Positions 22,241 through 31,005 are shown, counted from the stretch's first letter. The stretch is 64,000 bases of DNA from a virus (IMGVR_UViG_3300028800_000003:55740-119739), one strand, 5' to 3'. Numbers and translations: made by a program. The notes: generated from the letters alone by a model not told the origin.

Positions 22241-23035
22241 TCAGCCTCCAGTGTCGGTGAGATTGGCTATGATGCGACCGAGATAGGCAGTTGCCGTCTC
22301 CATGTCGCTTTCGGCGGCGACGGCGTTGGCTTCTGTTACGAAGGTGGCCACGCCATCGAGCGTTGAGGCTCCAGTGATGGCGTCGAGATTGATGCCGATC
22401 GGAGTTCCAGAGCCTGCGCCGAACGCCGCATATGCGTTTTGGAATGCCGCGATGATAGGTTGCAATTGCGTGAGCGATAGATCGTCCAGCGTGCCTGCAC
22501 CGACGATGCTGGCCATCGTCGATTGCGCCCCAACGAGAGCGGCCGTAGCAGACGATGGAATTACGGCGCCGCTGTTAGCCAGCGCCATGATCGCTGCAAT
22601 GTCTTCGTTGACGACGCTGTTTAGAGACGGCGCTAGATTGGACGCGTTGAATGGTTGCACACCATTGTCAGCAACAACCTTACAGACAATGCGATAGCTG
22701 ATTTGCCATTCGTGCTTGTAGACCGCCTCAAAGTCGGCAACGATGACCTGATATGAGAACGATCCCCATGTCAGAGTTACCTCGGTGCCGGACTGACGCA
22801 ACGTATCGACAGCGCGAGCGCGCTCTGCCGCGGTTCCTGGGATGCCGGCGATCGTATAGAAATGTCCGGCCCAGTGAATGTCGGCCGGGTCTGGACCCAT
22901 GGCGTCGATTGTACGAAAGCCGCCCAGATTTTTGTGAACGGCCATCATCTGCTTGCCACCAAAATTAATGGTGTCGGGGATTTCGCGCTGGAGAAAGGAG
23001 ATGTCTCCCAGCGTGAGAATGGCCGGTTGCGCCAT
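22241..23035 (-). CDS. Tail protein between tape measure and LysM genes (gpU/DNA-circularization-like position)
   Basis: 264 residues. The N-terminal half is beta-rich with TLGDISFLQREIPDTINFGG, HWAGHFYTIAG and VTLTWGSFSYQVIVADF, a pattern found in P2 gpU-like and Mu gp43-like tail proteins. The C-terminal half is helical and Ala-rich. Position directly after the tape measure supports a tail-completion or baseplate hub role. Confidence 0.6.
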   Translation of the reverse strand: MAQPAILTLGDISFLQREIPDTINFGGKQMMAVHKNLGGFRTIDAMGPDPADIHWAGHFYTIAGIPGTAAERARAVDTLRQSGTEVTLTWGSFSYQVIVADFEAVYKHEWQISYRIVCKVVADNGVQPFNASNLAPSLNSVVNEDIAAIMALANSGAVIPSSATAALVGAQSTMASIVGAGTLDDLSLTQLQPIIAAFQNAYAAFGAGSGTPIGINLDAITGASTLDGVATFVTEANAVAAESDMETATAYLGRIIANLTDTGG

Positions 23036-23052
23036 AGCGAATCCCTGAAATG

Positions 23053-23078
23053 AAAAAGGGCGCCGCGTGGCGCCCTTT
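23053..23078 (-). terminator. Hairpin plus U-tract after the tape-measure gene
   Basis: On the minus strand AAAGGGCGCC-ACGC-GGCGCCCTTT (23078-23055) runs into TTCATTTC and then AGGGA before the next start codon. The stem has ten base pairs. Confidence 0.75.
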
Positions 23079-23100
23079 GCTGAGATGATGACGACGACTG

Positions 23101-26100
23101 TTAGACCGGCAGCGTCGGCGTATGGGCGTATGGATCGGGCATGCGCGCCCCGCGCGTCGGCTGGTTACCCATTCTCGCCGTATGGCGATGCACCGACTTG
23201 GTGATCGTGCGGCCGTCGAGTTTCGTCGTGTGATGAATGGTCACGTCGTGTCCGGCAGGCTGCGCGATGGCATCCGACGGCGTGTCGCCTGATTCTCCGG
23301 CGTGGGCTTCAAAATCGTGCCGCCACTGCGCAGTACCGCGGCCCGCATTCCAATCGCCGTAGATATTGCCGTGGCCTTTTCCCCAGACGTGGAAATGATT
23401 AAGGATGTAGCGACCGTTTGGATCGCTTACCATTCCCTGGTCGGTGGCGCCCTTGATCGTATCCGAGCCTGCGAGCGCAGCGTCGATGGCGGCATTCATC
23501 TTCGCCATCAGCTTCGGATTATTCCGAAGACGACGCATGAATGCCGGCAACTGTCCGCGATTGATCGGCCCATAGAAGCCGCTGTGCAATGCCTGCATCA
23601 GCGACTTGTGCTGAAATGACGATCGGTTCATTGCCGATTCGGCAGTCTGCGTCGGGTTGCCTTCCGACAAAAGCATTGCGGCAAACTGTAGCCGCTTCTG
23701 AGGATCAGACAATTCCTTGCCGAAACCGGATCGAGCAGCCCTGATGTAAGCGTTGCCGTGAAGACCGGCGAGGCTTGCATCGGTGGCGGCTCCTTGCGCC
23801 GCAGCAGCGGCCGCGGCCGTGCTGGCAGGCAGATGACCGCTCCACTCGAAATGACCAAAGTCAGGATTGCGCCAATCGCCGCCCGAGATCATCCCCCACT
23901 TGTTCAATATCGAGCGGAACTGTGTGGGATGTGATTGAGCCCAGGCACGCAAGCCGGGATCAACGATATTGCGAGCGTGCTGATCGATGTCGATCGCATT
24001 GCCATAGGCGTGCTGCGACTTTCGTGACGAGCCGGCGATATTGCGGTTATTGAAGCCGCCGATGGAATTAATCGGCGCCCCAGCCGCAGCCAGATCGTTG
24101 ACGAACCCGGTGATAGCTCCTGCGGAGTATTTGTTGACTTTGAAATTCTTTCCGCCGGCAGTCACTCCGATGATGTTCGATCCAGGAGCGCCGAACTGAC
24201 CGTGCATGAAATTGACGTGGCCAGCGCCGTAACTCTGCATCGGAATGACAGAGCCCATCGGGTTGGCGCCTGGATTTGTCGTGCCGGCGCGCACGCCAGG
24301 ATTCGTCGTGACCGGGCCAGTTGGATTGCCGCCGCGACCACCGAATGGTCCTACGGCTGCGCCGCCACCAGCACCACCAGGTCCATAATAGATGCCGTTG
24401 CCGAGCGGGTTGCCACCACCACCTTCATACATGGTCGGCGACAGCAACGACGGCGCCACATAAGGAATTGGCTGGAGGTCTCGTAGGCCTTCCTTGATGC
24501 CGTCTTTGGCGCCTTGTTTGGCGCCTTTTTCGCTTCCCTCTTTCGCACCTTCCTTGGTGGCTTTCTGATCGTCTTTTCCTTTGCCGTCCCACCAATATTT
24601 GAGGGCGCCCCAGGCTCCAGAAGCAAGGCCGGTGATCGGATTGCCTGATGCAATTCCCTGACCGTAAGCCTTGCCGACGAATTTGCCGAAGCCGCTATCG
24701 CCGCCTGGAAGAACCTTCCCAAGCATCTTCAACATTTCGTCGAAGCGTTCAAGCGTTCCAATCAAGGGTGGCAACACCACGGTAGCGATGTCCATCAGGA
24801 CATTTCGCAGGTTGGCCCACGATTGATCAAACTGCTGGACCGGCGAGTTGGTGGCGTAGTTTTTGAACAGCGCGCTGCCGCTGCGGAATTTGTTCATGTC
24901 CGCTTGCAGATCAGGCAGCATTTTCAGGATTTTCGGATCGCTCAGGAACGCCATGGCGCCGGAGCCCTGAGAGCCGAACAACTGTTGCATGATGCCGGCG
25001 CGTTGCGCCAGCGGCATGGCCTGCAAATGCGAACTGGCCATTTCCAACAGCTTCACCATGTCTGGTGCGCCGTTGGTGAACCAAGTCGGATTGTTGTTCT
25101 TGTCGACAAGGCCGAGCGCGGCCAACGCCGACTCGTGCTTCATGAAGGCCTGACGAGACATTACGCTCGTGCCAGGAAGCGCGCGCGTGCCCAACTGGCG
25201 CAGCCACGTTCCAGATTTTGTATTCAAGATGCCGCCGCGCATCATCGCGGTTTGCAACATCATGACCTGGAACGGATCGAAGCCAAGTTCGCCGAGAATC
25301 GGAACGGCGTAACCGGACGCGCGCTCCATCTGTTGCAGCTTCGCCGGGTTGACCGTCGACAGATAAGCGAACTTGTCGGCCAATTGCGCGATCTTCTGCG
25401 GATCATAGACCTTGAGCATGTGCGCAAGTCCGATGATCGAATCGACGCCTTCCTTGGTCGAGGTGCCTTTCAACTTGCCTTCGGCCGCGCCATAGGTCAG
25501 GAGTGGACCCAGCACATTCATCTTCTGTTGCCAGGACAGCCCGGTGCCGCCAAGCTGCCGAATTTCGTCGAGCGTGGCCTCGCCGAGATCATCAATGCTG
25601 CCGCCAGTCTTGGAGGCAATGCGCTTGATGATGTCCTGAATGTCCTTCATGTGCGAGGAAGAAACCCCGCCGGTGAAGACGCCCCGATAGGCGTAGTCTT
25701 CGAGCTTGCTTTGTTCGTAGATGCCAACGCCGAGAGCGGCCAGCAGCCCCTGGCCCACCATGGAATGCGTGTGCGCGTGGAAGCCGCCACCAATGTGGGT
25801 GCCGCCAGGACCGCGAAGGCTGATGCCGCCGTAGCCGCCATTGCCACGCCAACCACGGCCACCACCACCGCCAGTTCCACCACCAACTGGCAACGTCGGG
25901 CCGAAGCCGCCGCGACGCGCGCCAGCCAGGATCGAGGCTCTGGTGGCCTTGTCAGTCGCAATTGCGGCAGAGGTTGCCGCGGCGTTCACGTCGCGCCACT
26001 GTCGCGCAAGATTCTGCACGCTGGCGCCTGCCGCGCGTGTCGCGCCGGCCTGGACCCTGATGCTGGCTTCGATTTCATCGTCCAGAGCGACGAACTGATC

Positions 26101-26286
26101 CTGAACCTTTTTTAGGTTGGCATTCAGCTTGTCGAACTGGACGTTGCCCAGCTTTGACAGATTGAGCTGCGCCCATTCGATCTTGTCGTTGAGAGCATCG
26201 ACCGACTTGTTGATGCGGTTGAGGACCGCAGTGGCCTTGTCGATGATCTGAAAGACCGTGGCGACCTCGAAGGATGTCACGGGCAT
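23101..26286 (-). CDS. Tape measure protein with embedded M15-type peptidase and a further lytic-like module
   Basis: 1061 residues, the longest tail-interior protein. Residues 1-90 are coiled coil, and residues 140-190 are a Gly-rich loop region before a conserved tape-measure domain. Membrane-active and basic helices follow (EGAKEGSEKGAKQGAKDGIK, near residue 585). Near residues 755-810 the order SQHAYGNAIDID and DFGHFEWSG matches the zinc-binding His/Asp/His sites of VanY/M15 D-Ala-D-Ala carboxypeptidases. A later segment (LLSEGNPTQTAESAMNRSSF to HVWGKGHGNIYGDW) looks like a second wall-hydrolase module. It sets tail length and probably opens peptidoglycan during DNA injection. Confidence 0.85.
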   Translation of the reverse strand: MPVTSFEVATVFQIIDKATAVLNRINKSVDALNDKIEWAQLNLSKLGNVQFDKLNANLKKVQDQFVALDDEIEASIRVQAGATRAAGASVQNLARQWRDVNAAATSAAIATDKATRASILAGARRGGFGPTLPVGGGTGGGGGRGWRGNGGYGGISLRGPGGTHIGGGFHAHTHSMVGQGLLAALGVGIYEQSKLEDYAYRGVFTGGVSSSHMKDIQDIIKRIASKTGGSIDDLGEATLDEIRQLGGTGLSWQQKMNVLGPLLTYGAAEGKLKGTSTKEGVDSIIGLAHMLKVYDPQKIAQLADKFAYLSTVNPAKLQQMERASGYAVPILGELGFDPFQVMMLQTAMMRGGILNTKSGTWLRQLGTRALPGTSVMSRQAFMKHESALAALGLVDKNNNPTWFTNGAPDMVKLLEMASSHLQAMPLAQRAGIMQQLFGSQGSGAMAFLSDPKILKMLPDLQADMNKFRSGSALFKNYATNSPVQQFDQSWANLRNVLMDIATVVLPPLIGTLERFDEMLKMLGKVLPGGDSGFGKFVGKAYGQGIASGNPITGLASGAWGALKYWWDGKGKDDQKATKEGAKEGSEKGAKQGAKDGIKEGLRDLQPIPYVAPSLLSPTMYEGGGGNPLGNGIYYGPGGAGGGAAVGPFGGRGGNPTGPVTTNPGVRAGTTNPGANPMGSVIPMQSYGAGHVNFMHGQFGAPGSNIIGVTAGGKNFKVNKYSAGAITGFVNDLAAAGAPINSIGGFNNRNIAGSSRKSQHAYGNAIDIDQHARNIVDPGLRAWAQSHPTQFRSILNKWGMISGGDWRNPDFGHFEWSGHLPASTAAAAAAAQGAATDASLAGLHGNAYIRAARSGFGKELSDPQKRLQFAAMLLSEGNPTQTAESAMNRSSFQHKSLMQALHSGFYGPINRGQLPAFMRRLRNNPKLMAKMNAAIDAALAGSDTIKGATDQGMVSDPNGRYILNHFHVWGKGHGNIYGDWNAGRGTAQWRHDFEAHAGESGDTPSDAIAQPAGHDVTIHHTTKLDGRTITKSVHRHTARMGNQPTRGARMPDPYAHTPTLPV

Positions 26287-26293
26287 GGCTCAA

Positions 26294-26749
26294 TCAATCC
26301 TTTTTCGTAAAAATTTCGGTCACCGTGCGGGTAATCGTCTTTTCGGCAAACGGCATGACCTCGATCGCCGACATGGCGAGGAAAGGCCGAGGCGGAATGA
26401 GCGCCGTTCCCATTTCCTGATAGAGGGCAACCTTGTCTTTGGAACCGACCTCCAACTGCACGCCGCCCGGCGTCGTGGTGACGCGGGCCTCGATCGTGTC
26501 GCGCATCTCGCCGGTGCGCAGCAGCGGATCGGTCTCTGAGACCTGGCCGGTGTAGCCAAGCCGCTCCTTCTCCTCGATCGTGCGTTCGGCAAGCGGCGGC
26601 CACTCGGGCATTTCCTGCCCGATCATCTTGTAGGCAATGCTGTGTTGCTCGACCCCGATTTCGGTGGCGTCCTTGACCAATTCAGGCCTGACGTTCCTCG
26701 CCGCCCGCGCCAGCATCGCGGAGAACTCGGCGAGCGACATCGCGGCCAT
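26294..26749 (-). CDS. Virion morphogenesis / tail completion protein (gpG-like)
   Basis: 151 residues resembling the Mu gpG/P2 gpS family. There is an N-terminal helix (SLAEFSAMLARAARN), then WPPLAERTIEEKERLGYTG, LLRTGEMRDTIEARV, and a final ALYQEMGTALIPPRPFLAMS. That last motif (Glu-Met-Gly-Thr, then PPRPFL) is characteristic of phage neck and tail-terminator proteins. It sits between the chaperone and tape-measure genes. Confidence 0.75.
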   Translation of the reverse strand: MAAMSLAEFSAMLARAARNVRPELVKDATEIGVEQHSIAYKMIGQEMPEWPPLAERTIEEKERLGYTGQVSETDPLLRTGEMRDTIEARVTTTPGGVQLEVGSKDKVALYQEMGTALIPPRPFLAMSAIEVMPFAEKTITRTVTEIFTKKD

Positions 26750-26780
26750 GGGACACCTGTGACCGCCTGCCGCACCGTCC

Positions 26781-26808
26781 TTGACGGGCGCAGCGCAACG
26801 GCTATGTG
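26781..26808 (+). promoter_or_regulatory. Candidate promoter for the inserted secreted-protein gene
   Basis: TTGACG (26781-26786), a 16-base spacer and TATGTG (26803-26808) lie 34 bases before ATG 26842 on the plus strand. This gives the reversed gene its own promoter, a moron-like arrangement. Confidence 0.4.
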
Positions 26809-26841
26809 GGGGAGTTACAAGGGGGTGGGAAGGAGATCGCT

Positions 26842-27171
26842 ATGGCTCGAATTGCCAGGATCATGGGCGCGCTATGTATAATGTGCGCCGCGATCGCCCC
26901 ATGCCACGCGGCAACGTTGGGCGATTCTGTGCTCGTCTGTCGGTCGCGAACCGTCATGGAGAAGCTGCGCGCCTATGCGGTTGCCCAGGACAACGTCGAT
27001 TTTTTCCGCCTGCTCGGCGCCAGCAACGACATCTGCCAGACGCTCAATCGAGGTGACGATGCAGCCGCGGATGCCGAACAATCATCCGGCGGCTTGATCT
27101 GCGTGCGCACGCCAGACCATCCAGAATGTCGATGGGCAGACGAAAGACAGGCCGGCCAGTCTGGATTATGA
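26842..27171 (+). CDS. Secreted small protein on the opposite strand (moron-like)
   Basis: The 109-residue product starts at ATG 26842 behind GGGAAGGAGATCGCT. It opens with a signal peptide: basic MARIAR, a hydrophobic core MGALCIMCAAIAP, and likely cleavage after CHAA. The mature part has Cys in LVCRSR, DICQTL, LICVRT and PECRWAD, suggesting disulfides in the periplasm. It is reversed relative to the surrounding tail genes and converges with the second chaperone frame, overlapping it by six bases. Function unknown; superinfection exclusion or envelope modification are possible. Confidence 0.65.
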   Translation: MARIARIMGALCIMCAAIAPCHAATLGDSVLVCRSRTVMEKLRAYAVAQDNVDFFRLLGASNDICQTLNRGDDAAADAEQSSGGLICVRTPDHPECRWADERQAGQSGL

Positions 27172-27405
27172 TCTTGTGTCCGGGTCCTCAAATTTCATTT
27201 TCTGAAAGTTGAATTTGGCACCGTCGAATCGTTGAAGGATCACGCACCAGGCAAAGCGATCCTGCCAAGTCAGCGAGAACGCAACATCAAACGGGACCCC
27301 GTATTTCACGAGCAACAGGCACTCGTTCAATTCGGGGTCCAGAATCAGATTGCGGAGCAGAGATTTCTGGCGCGCGCTGAGTTCACGCTTTTTCGCCTTT
27401 GCCAT
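27166..27405 (-). CDS. Tail assembly chaperone, second frame (T part)
   Basis: 79 residues if started at ATG 27405 inside the end of the preceding gene. The protein begins MAKAKKRELSARQKSLLRNLI, and its other features are LVKYGVPFDVAFSLTWQDR and a Lys-rich end. Position between the first chaperone frame and the tape measure, plus the short overlap in a different frame, is the classic layout of a frameshifted chaperone pair. It may be made only as a fusion with the upstream protein, or by re-initiation at ATGATG. Confidence 0.7.
   Translation of the reverse strand: MAKAKKRELSARQKSLLRNLILDPELNECLLLVKYGVPFDVAFSLTWQDRFAWCVILQRFDGAKFNFQKMKFEDPDTRS
27383..27397 (-). promoter_or_regulatory. Candidate -2 (or +1) ribosomal frameshift site
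   Basis: The first chaperone frame ends GGC GAA AAA GCG TGA. A tRNA-Lys on the AAA codon can slip back two bases within the five-A run and still pair AAA. Reading then continues AAG CGT GAA, which is the second frame. Phage Mu is known to use a -2 shift for its tail chaperones. Confidence 0.45.
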
Positions 27406-27778
27406 CATCCGACTCGTCGTCTTCGTCGCCAGCATTGGCAGTGCCGAAGTCATCGATCCATGCCGAGGCAACGGCAGCGAGGCCTGCATCATCCAACTCG
27501 GCAATCAACGTATCGAGCTGCCGCTCGGTGTTGACGATCTGTGGCCGGCCGTCGATTTCCTTTACCGACATCGCCAGCATCAGTTCGTTCACCAGACGCT
27601 GATTGAGTGAGGACTCCGGCCCGATCATCTTGAACAGACGAATGCGCATCAGCGCGTTCGGCCGCACAACTCCGATCTTGCGTTTCATGGAATCCGTTTT
27701 GTAGACGATGGCATTGGCGGAATTGACGACGCTTTCGGTCGGCGTTTCAGCAACGCGCATGGCTGCTCGTTGAGCCAT
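27383..27778 (-). CDS. Tail assembly chaperone, first frame (G part)
   Basis: 131 residues: a helical core (MIGPESSLNQRLVNELMLAM, then ERQLDTLIAELDDAGLAAVA) and an acidic tail (AGDEDDESDDGKGEKA). Such proteins coat the tape measure while the tube polymerises. Lies immediately after the tail-tube gene as expected. Confidence 0.75.
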   Translation of the reverse strand: MAQRAAMRVAETPTESVVNSANAIVYKTDSMKRKIGVVRPNALMRIRLFKMIGPESSLNQRLVNELMLAMSVKEIDGRPQIVNTERQLDTLIAELDDAGLAAVASAWIDDFGTANAGDEDDESDDGKGEKA

Positions 27779-27808
27779 TATAGTACCTCCTAATTTTCAG
27801 TAATTGGA

Positions 27809-28270
27809 TTACGCGGCGCTCGACTGCGTAATTTTTCGCTCGCCTGCCGAGAACTCGACACGCTGAACGATATTGCCGTCAGCCTTGTACGAGCCGGGGT
27901 CTTCAACCCAAAACATGCAACCGTTGTACTGGATGACAGTCTGGTTGCCGTTCTCCTCGGTGATCGTTTCTGTCACGATGCCAGACGCCGTATTGGTGCC
28001 CTGCCAGAAATTTCCTTCGATCGTGGCCTGATAGGTGTCGAGCGTCGCATCCATGCGGTCCACCTCGATCGTGCCTTTCCAGCCGTCAGGCATGTAGATC
28101 GGCTGCGGTGGCGAATTAAGCGGACGCGCCCAAACCTCTTTCTTCATCGGCTTGGCGTCGAAGCTCGTGATTTGGTCGGGCGGAATGACCGTGCCGCCAA
28201 CCCCGTTGCCGGTGGGGCTGTTCATCACGATCTGAACGTCACGACCTACGGTATACCCATTGACCGGCAT
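27809..28270 (-). CDS. Major tail tube protein
   Basis: 153 residues, beta-rich, located between the sheath and chaperone genes. Segments such as PPDQITSFDAKPMKKEVWARP, GWKGTIEVDRMDATLD and VQRVEFSAGERKI fit a Mu/phage tail-tube fold (inner tube of a contractile tail). The gene is separated from the sheath by an inserted reversed endonuclease gene. Confidence 0.75.
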   Translation of the reverse strand: MPVNGYTVGRDVQIVMNSPTGNGVGGTVIPPDQITSFDAKPMKKEVWARPLNSPPQPIYMPDGWKGTIEVDRMDATLDTYQATIEGNFWQGTNTASGIVTETITEENGNQTVIQYNGCMFWVEDPGSYKADGNIVQRVEFSAGERKITQSSAA

Positions 28271-28316
28271 ACAACTTCTCCTAACAATAGATTGAAAACC
28301 GGCCGAGCAATCCCAA

Positions 28317-28327
28317 AATACGGGTAT
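28317..28327. promoter_or_regulatory. AATACGGGTAT operator-like site
   Basis: The 11-mer AATACGGGTAT is identical to one in the palindrome upstream of the endolysin (5765-5775). It lies between the divergent tail-tube and HNH genes and could control either. Confidence 0.35.
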
Positions 28328-28342
28328 ATGCGGGCGGTCGAA

Positions 28343-28912
28343 ATGATTGGGCGAAAATTCGGAAGGCTAACCGTATTCTCGGAAGCCATGAAAAGGCGCG
28401 ATCAGAATACAGGGCGGTCGCGCCGATTTTTCTTCTGTGAATGCGAATGTGGCACGGTAATAACCGCGCGCGGCTCAGATTTAAGTTCGGCAAACACTAC
28501 TAGCTGCGGATGCGCTCAGATTGAGAGTGTCATCAAAAAGAACACCAAGCACGGTTTAACACCACGCCGTAAAATCAATGCCAAGAAATGGCCTGCGCCT
28601 TACCAACTTTGGGCCAACATGAAAGATCGTTGCAATAATCCCAACCACAAATCCTACAAGGATTACGGCGGGCGCGGCATCAAAGTCTGCGAACGCTGGT
28701 CAAATGGCGAAGACGGATTGAGCGGCTACGAGTGCTTTATCCTCGATGTCGGCAAGCGACCATCGAACAAACATTCGATTGACCGCTATCCAGACAACGA
28801 TGGCGATTATGGCCCGCACAATTTCCGATGGGCTACACGCTTTCAACAAAACACGAACCAGCGACGGAAGACTCCGAAGCTGGTTCATGCAGGTGTCAGA
28901 GTTTTGCCTTAG
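28343..28912 (+). CDS. HNH-type homing endonuclease-like protein inserted in the tail operon
   Basis: The 189-residue product begins MIGRKFGRLTV; an in-frame ATG at 28328 would add five residues. A zinc site is formed by FFCECECGTV and TTSCGCAQ. The phage HNH/AP2-type pattern follows: YQLWANMKDRCNNPNHKSYK, YGGRGIKVCERW, SIDRYPDNDGDYGPHNFRWA, then a Gln/Asn/Arg-rich end. Such free-standing endonucleases spread by cutting genomes that lack them. It runs against the flanking tail genes and its stop overlaps the sheath stop, so it is most likely an intergenic mobile insertion. Confidence 0.8.
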   Translation: MIGRKFGRLTVFSEAMKRRDQNTGRSRRFFFCECECGTVITARGSDLSSANTTSCGCAQIESVIKKNTKHGLTPRRKINAKKWPAPYQLWANMKDRCNNPNHKSYKDYGGRGIKVCERWSNGEDGLSGYECFILDVGKRPSNKHSIDRYPDNDGDYGPHNFRWATRFQQNTNQRRKTPKLVHAGVRVLP

Positions 28913-30960
28913 CCGGTGATGACGCCGTTGTTGTTGCTGAACCCAGGCGAGGTGGCGCCGGTTGGCAACTGCGACGTGATGGTGACGGTCTGGCCGCCTT
29001 CCAGGTCGACGATGAAATAACGAATCACCGACAGATAGATCACCTTGCAGTATGCGATCTGGTAACCAAGGGCCACCAGCGTCTGCGGATTGTCGGAGTC
29101 GTTCAACACGACCTGATAGCAGGGCGAGCCGTCGGCGGTGCCGATCAGACCCAGCGCTTCCATGTTGGCGAAGAATGCCGCCAGCGTGGTCATGGCCTGC
29201 AAACGCTCGGTCGGCGTTTGCAATTGGCCAACGTAGCTGCCGCAACCCTGGGCGATCGAACGCGCGATGAAATAAGTCATGCGCGTGTAATTGTCGCCAT
29301 TGACCGCGAGATTGCTCGACGTATTAATGCCAAGCCGCAGCGCGAAATACGTACCGCCCGGATTCGGATTGCAGATCACGTCGATGCCGGCCGCAGACAA
29401 CGCCTGGAGATCGGCGTTGGTGTATTGGATTCCGGTCTTCGATTTCTGCGTGCCGACGATGCCGTTCATCGGCTTGTTCATCGGCGTCTGCGACGGGTCC
29501 TGGTTGCCCATGAAGCCAGCCACGAAGCCCTGCGGCGAGATCATGCGCTGGGCACCGGTGACCGGATCATTGATGTAGCACCAGTCTCCAAACATCAGCT
29601 TGAAGGTGAAGTTGTCGATGCCGAACGAGGCCTTGGAGCCCTCAGTGCTGGTCTCGGTGGTCAGATTTGCGGCATTCGGCAAAGTGCCGATCATGTAGAT
29701 GCCTTCCGAGGAACCGAACGCGACCTGTGCAGACCACGTCGTGGCATCGTCGCAATCGACCAGCGCGGCAATCGAGATCAAAGCCGACCGCATCGCATAC
29801 ATGCCGGTGCGCGGCAGCGCGTCCTGGCCAACCAGGGCCGGCGTGCCACTCTGCCCGATCGAGGCCGGATTGGCGCCATCGGTGCCGCCGGACAGCGTGT
29901 AACCGGTTGCCGTAGGCGTCGATGTGCCGCCACCCGCGGTCGCGGAAACGAACTGCGACGGACCACGAAGACCAGACTGGCCATTGTTGATGGCATTGGC
30001 GATGTTAGTCCAATACGCGGTGGACGCGGTGATCGTACCAGCGCTGCCCGTGCCGCCGACGATCGTCACGTTTGGCGCGTCGCCGAAATAGCCGGAGCCG
30101 CCAGTGACCAGGATAGGCTGACCCAGTCCCCAGCCAGTCGGCGTGAGCTTTGCGCCAGTGCCGGCGCCAGTCGTCGAGGTCTGCGACATCGCGCCGGTCG
30201 GCGCAGTCTCGCCCGCCGGCACAGAGCCGGCATTGGTGACACTATAGGTGGCGATGGCGCCGGTGGTGACCGTCTCGACGGCAATTTCGACGCCGTTGGC
30301 AAACACGACATGGTCGCCAACCGCATAGCCCGTCATCGTGCCGCTGATAGTGCCGATGCCGGTCATTGTCAGTTGCGGATACGCGACAGCCTGCACGCCA
30401 TTCGGCAGCGTCGGCGCGTCGATCGTGAGCAGATCGGGGCACGCCGTGTAGTTACCGGCGGTGACCGAGAAACCGACAACGCCTTCGGAGATGCTGTCGA
30501 ACACCTCCGGCACCTGGCCGGGCATTGCCACGACCGCGCGCATGGTGTTTAGCTGCGAACCGGCGCCGAGCGAGAAATTGATGTTGTTGCCGCGCGTGCC
30601 GCTGTAGAGACCATTGACCGTCAGACAATTGGTCTGGATCACAACGGACGCGGCCGTGTCGGTGCCGTCGGTGACGCGCACCAGCCGGAACGCCTGCGCG
30701 CCCTGGAGCGTCGCCGCCCAAGTTGCCGTCATCAGGTCATACTTGCGCGGATTCGGCAGACCGAACTGCACGACGCCGCCCTGATAACCACCGACAACCT
30801 GCGGGACGTTGGTCGGACCCCAGCTTGCGGTGCCGACGAAGCCGACGATGTTGCTCGGGACCCCGTTGATCAAAAGCTGCGGCGGGATGATCTGGACGAT
30901 CAGATCAGGCACATTCAGCGCAGCGAGATTGATCTGGCCCTCTTGGACAATCTGAGGCAT
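28909..30960 (-). CDS. Tail sheath protein
   Basis: 683 residues. The N-terminal signature is PPQLLINGVPSNIVGFVGTA followed by SWGPTNVPQVVGGYQ, as in Mu gpL-type sheaths. The C-terminal domain includes INTSSNLAVNGDNYTRMTYF and a GQLQTPTERLQAMTTLAAFF region, then a final beta strand (GQTVTITSQLPTGATSP) that can donate to the neighbouring subunit. The sheath contracts to drive the tube through the envelope, which makes this a myovirus. Confidence 0.9.
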   Translation of the reverse strand: MPQIVQEGQINLAALNVPDLIVQIIPPQLLINGVPSNIVGFVGTASWGPTNVPQVVGGYQGGVVQFGLPNPRKYDLMTATWAATLQGAQAFRLVRVTDGTDTAASVVIQTNCLTVNGLYSGTRGNNINFSLGAGSQLNTMRAVVAMPGQVPEVFDSISEGVVGFSVTAGNYTACPDLLTIDAPTLPNGVQAVAYPQLTMTGIGTISGTMTGYAVGDHVVFANGVEIAVETVTTGAIATYSVTNAGSVPAGETAPTGAMSQTSTTGAGTGAKLTPTGWGLGQPILVTGGSGYFGDAPNVTIVGGTGSAGTITASTAYWTNIANAINNGQSGLRGPSQFVSATAGGGTSTPTATGYTLSGGTDGANPASIGQSGTPALVGQDALPRTGMYAMRSALISIAALVDCDDATTWSAQVAFGSSEGIYMIGTLPNAANLTTETSTEGSKASFGIDNFTFKLMFGDWCYINDPVTGAQRMISPQGFVAGFMGNQDPSQTPMNKPMNGIVGTQKSKTGIQYTNADLQALSAAGIDVICNPNPGGTYFALRLGINTSSNLAVNGDNYTRMTYFIARSIAQGCGSYVGQLQTPTERLQAMTTLAAFFANMEALGLIGTADGSPCYQVVLNDSDNPQTLVALGYQIAYCKVIYLSVIRYFIVDLEGGQTVTITSQLPTGATSPGFSNNNGVITG

Positions 30961-30984
30961 TGAAAAATTTCCCTCGGAAAATGA

Positions 30985-31005
30985 AAAAGGCGCCGAAACG
31001 GCGCC
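30985..31005 (-). terminator. Hairpin plus U-tract before the sheath gene
   Basis: GGCGCCG-TTT-CGGCGCC (31005-30989, minus strand) is followed by TTTTTCATTTTCC and then GAGGG before ATG 30960. Confidence 0.75.

Noticed and set aside
24823-26115. Plus-strand frame across the tape-measure gene (430 codons).
   Set aside because: Antisense shadow; no ribosome-binding site and low-complexity composition.
28828-30552. A long open plus-strand frame (574 codons) across the sheath gene.
   Set aside because: It is antisense to the sheath, whose minus-strand product is clearly conserved; the plus-strand protein is Arg-rich and domain-free, as expected of a shadow in GC-rich DNA.
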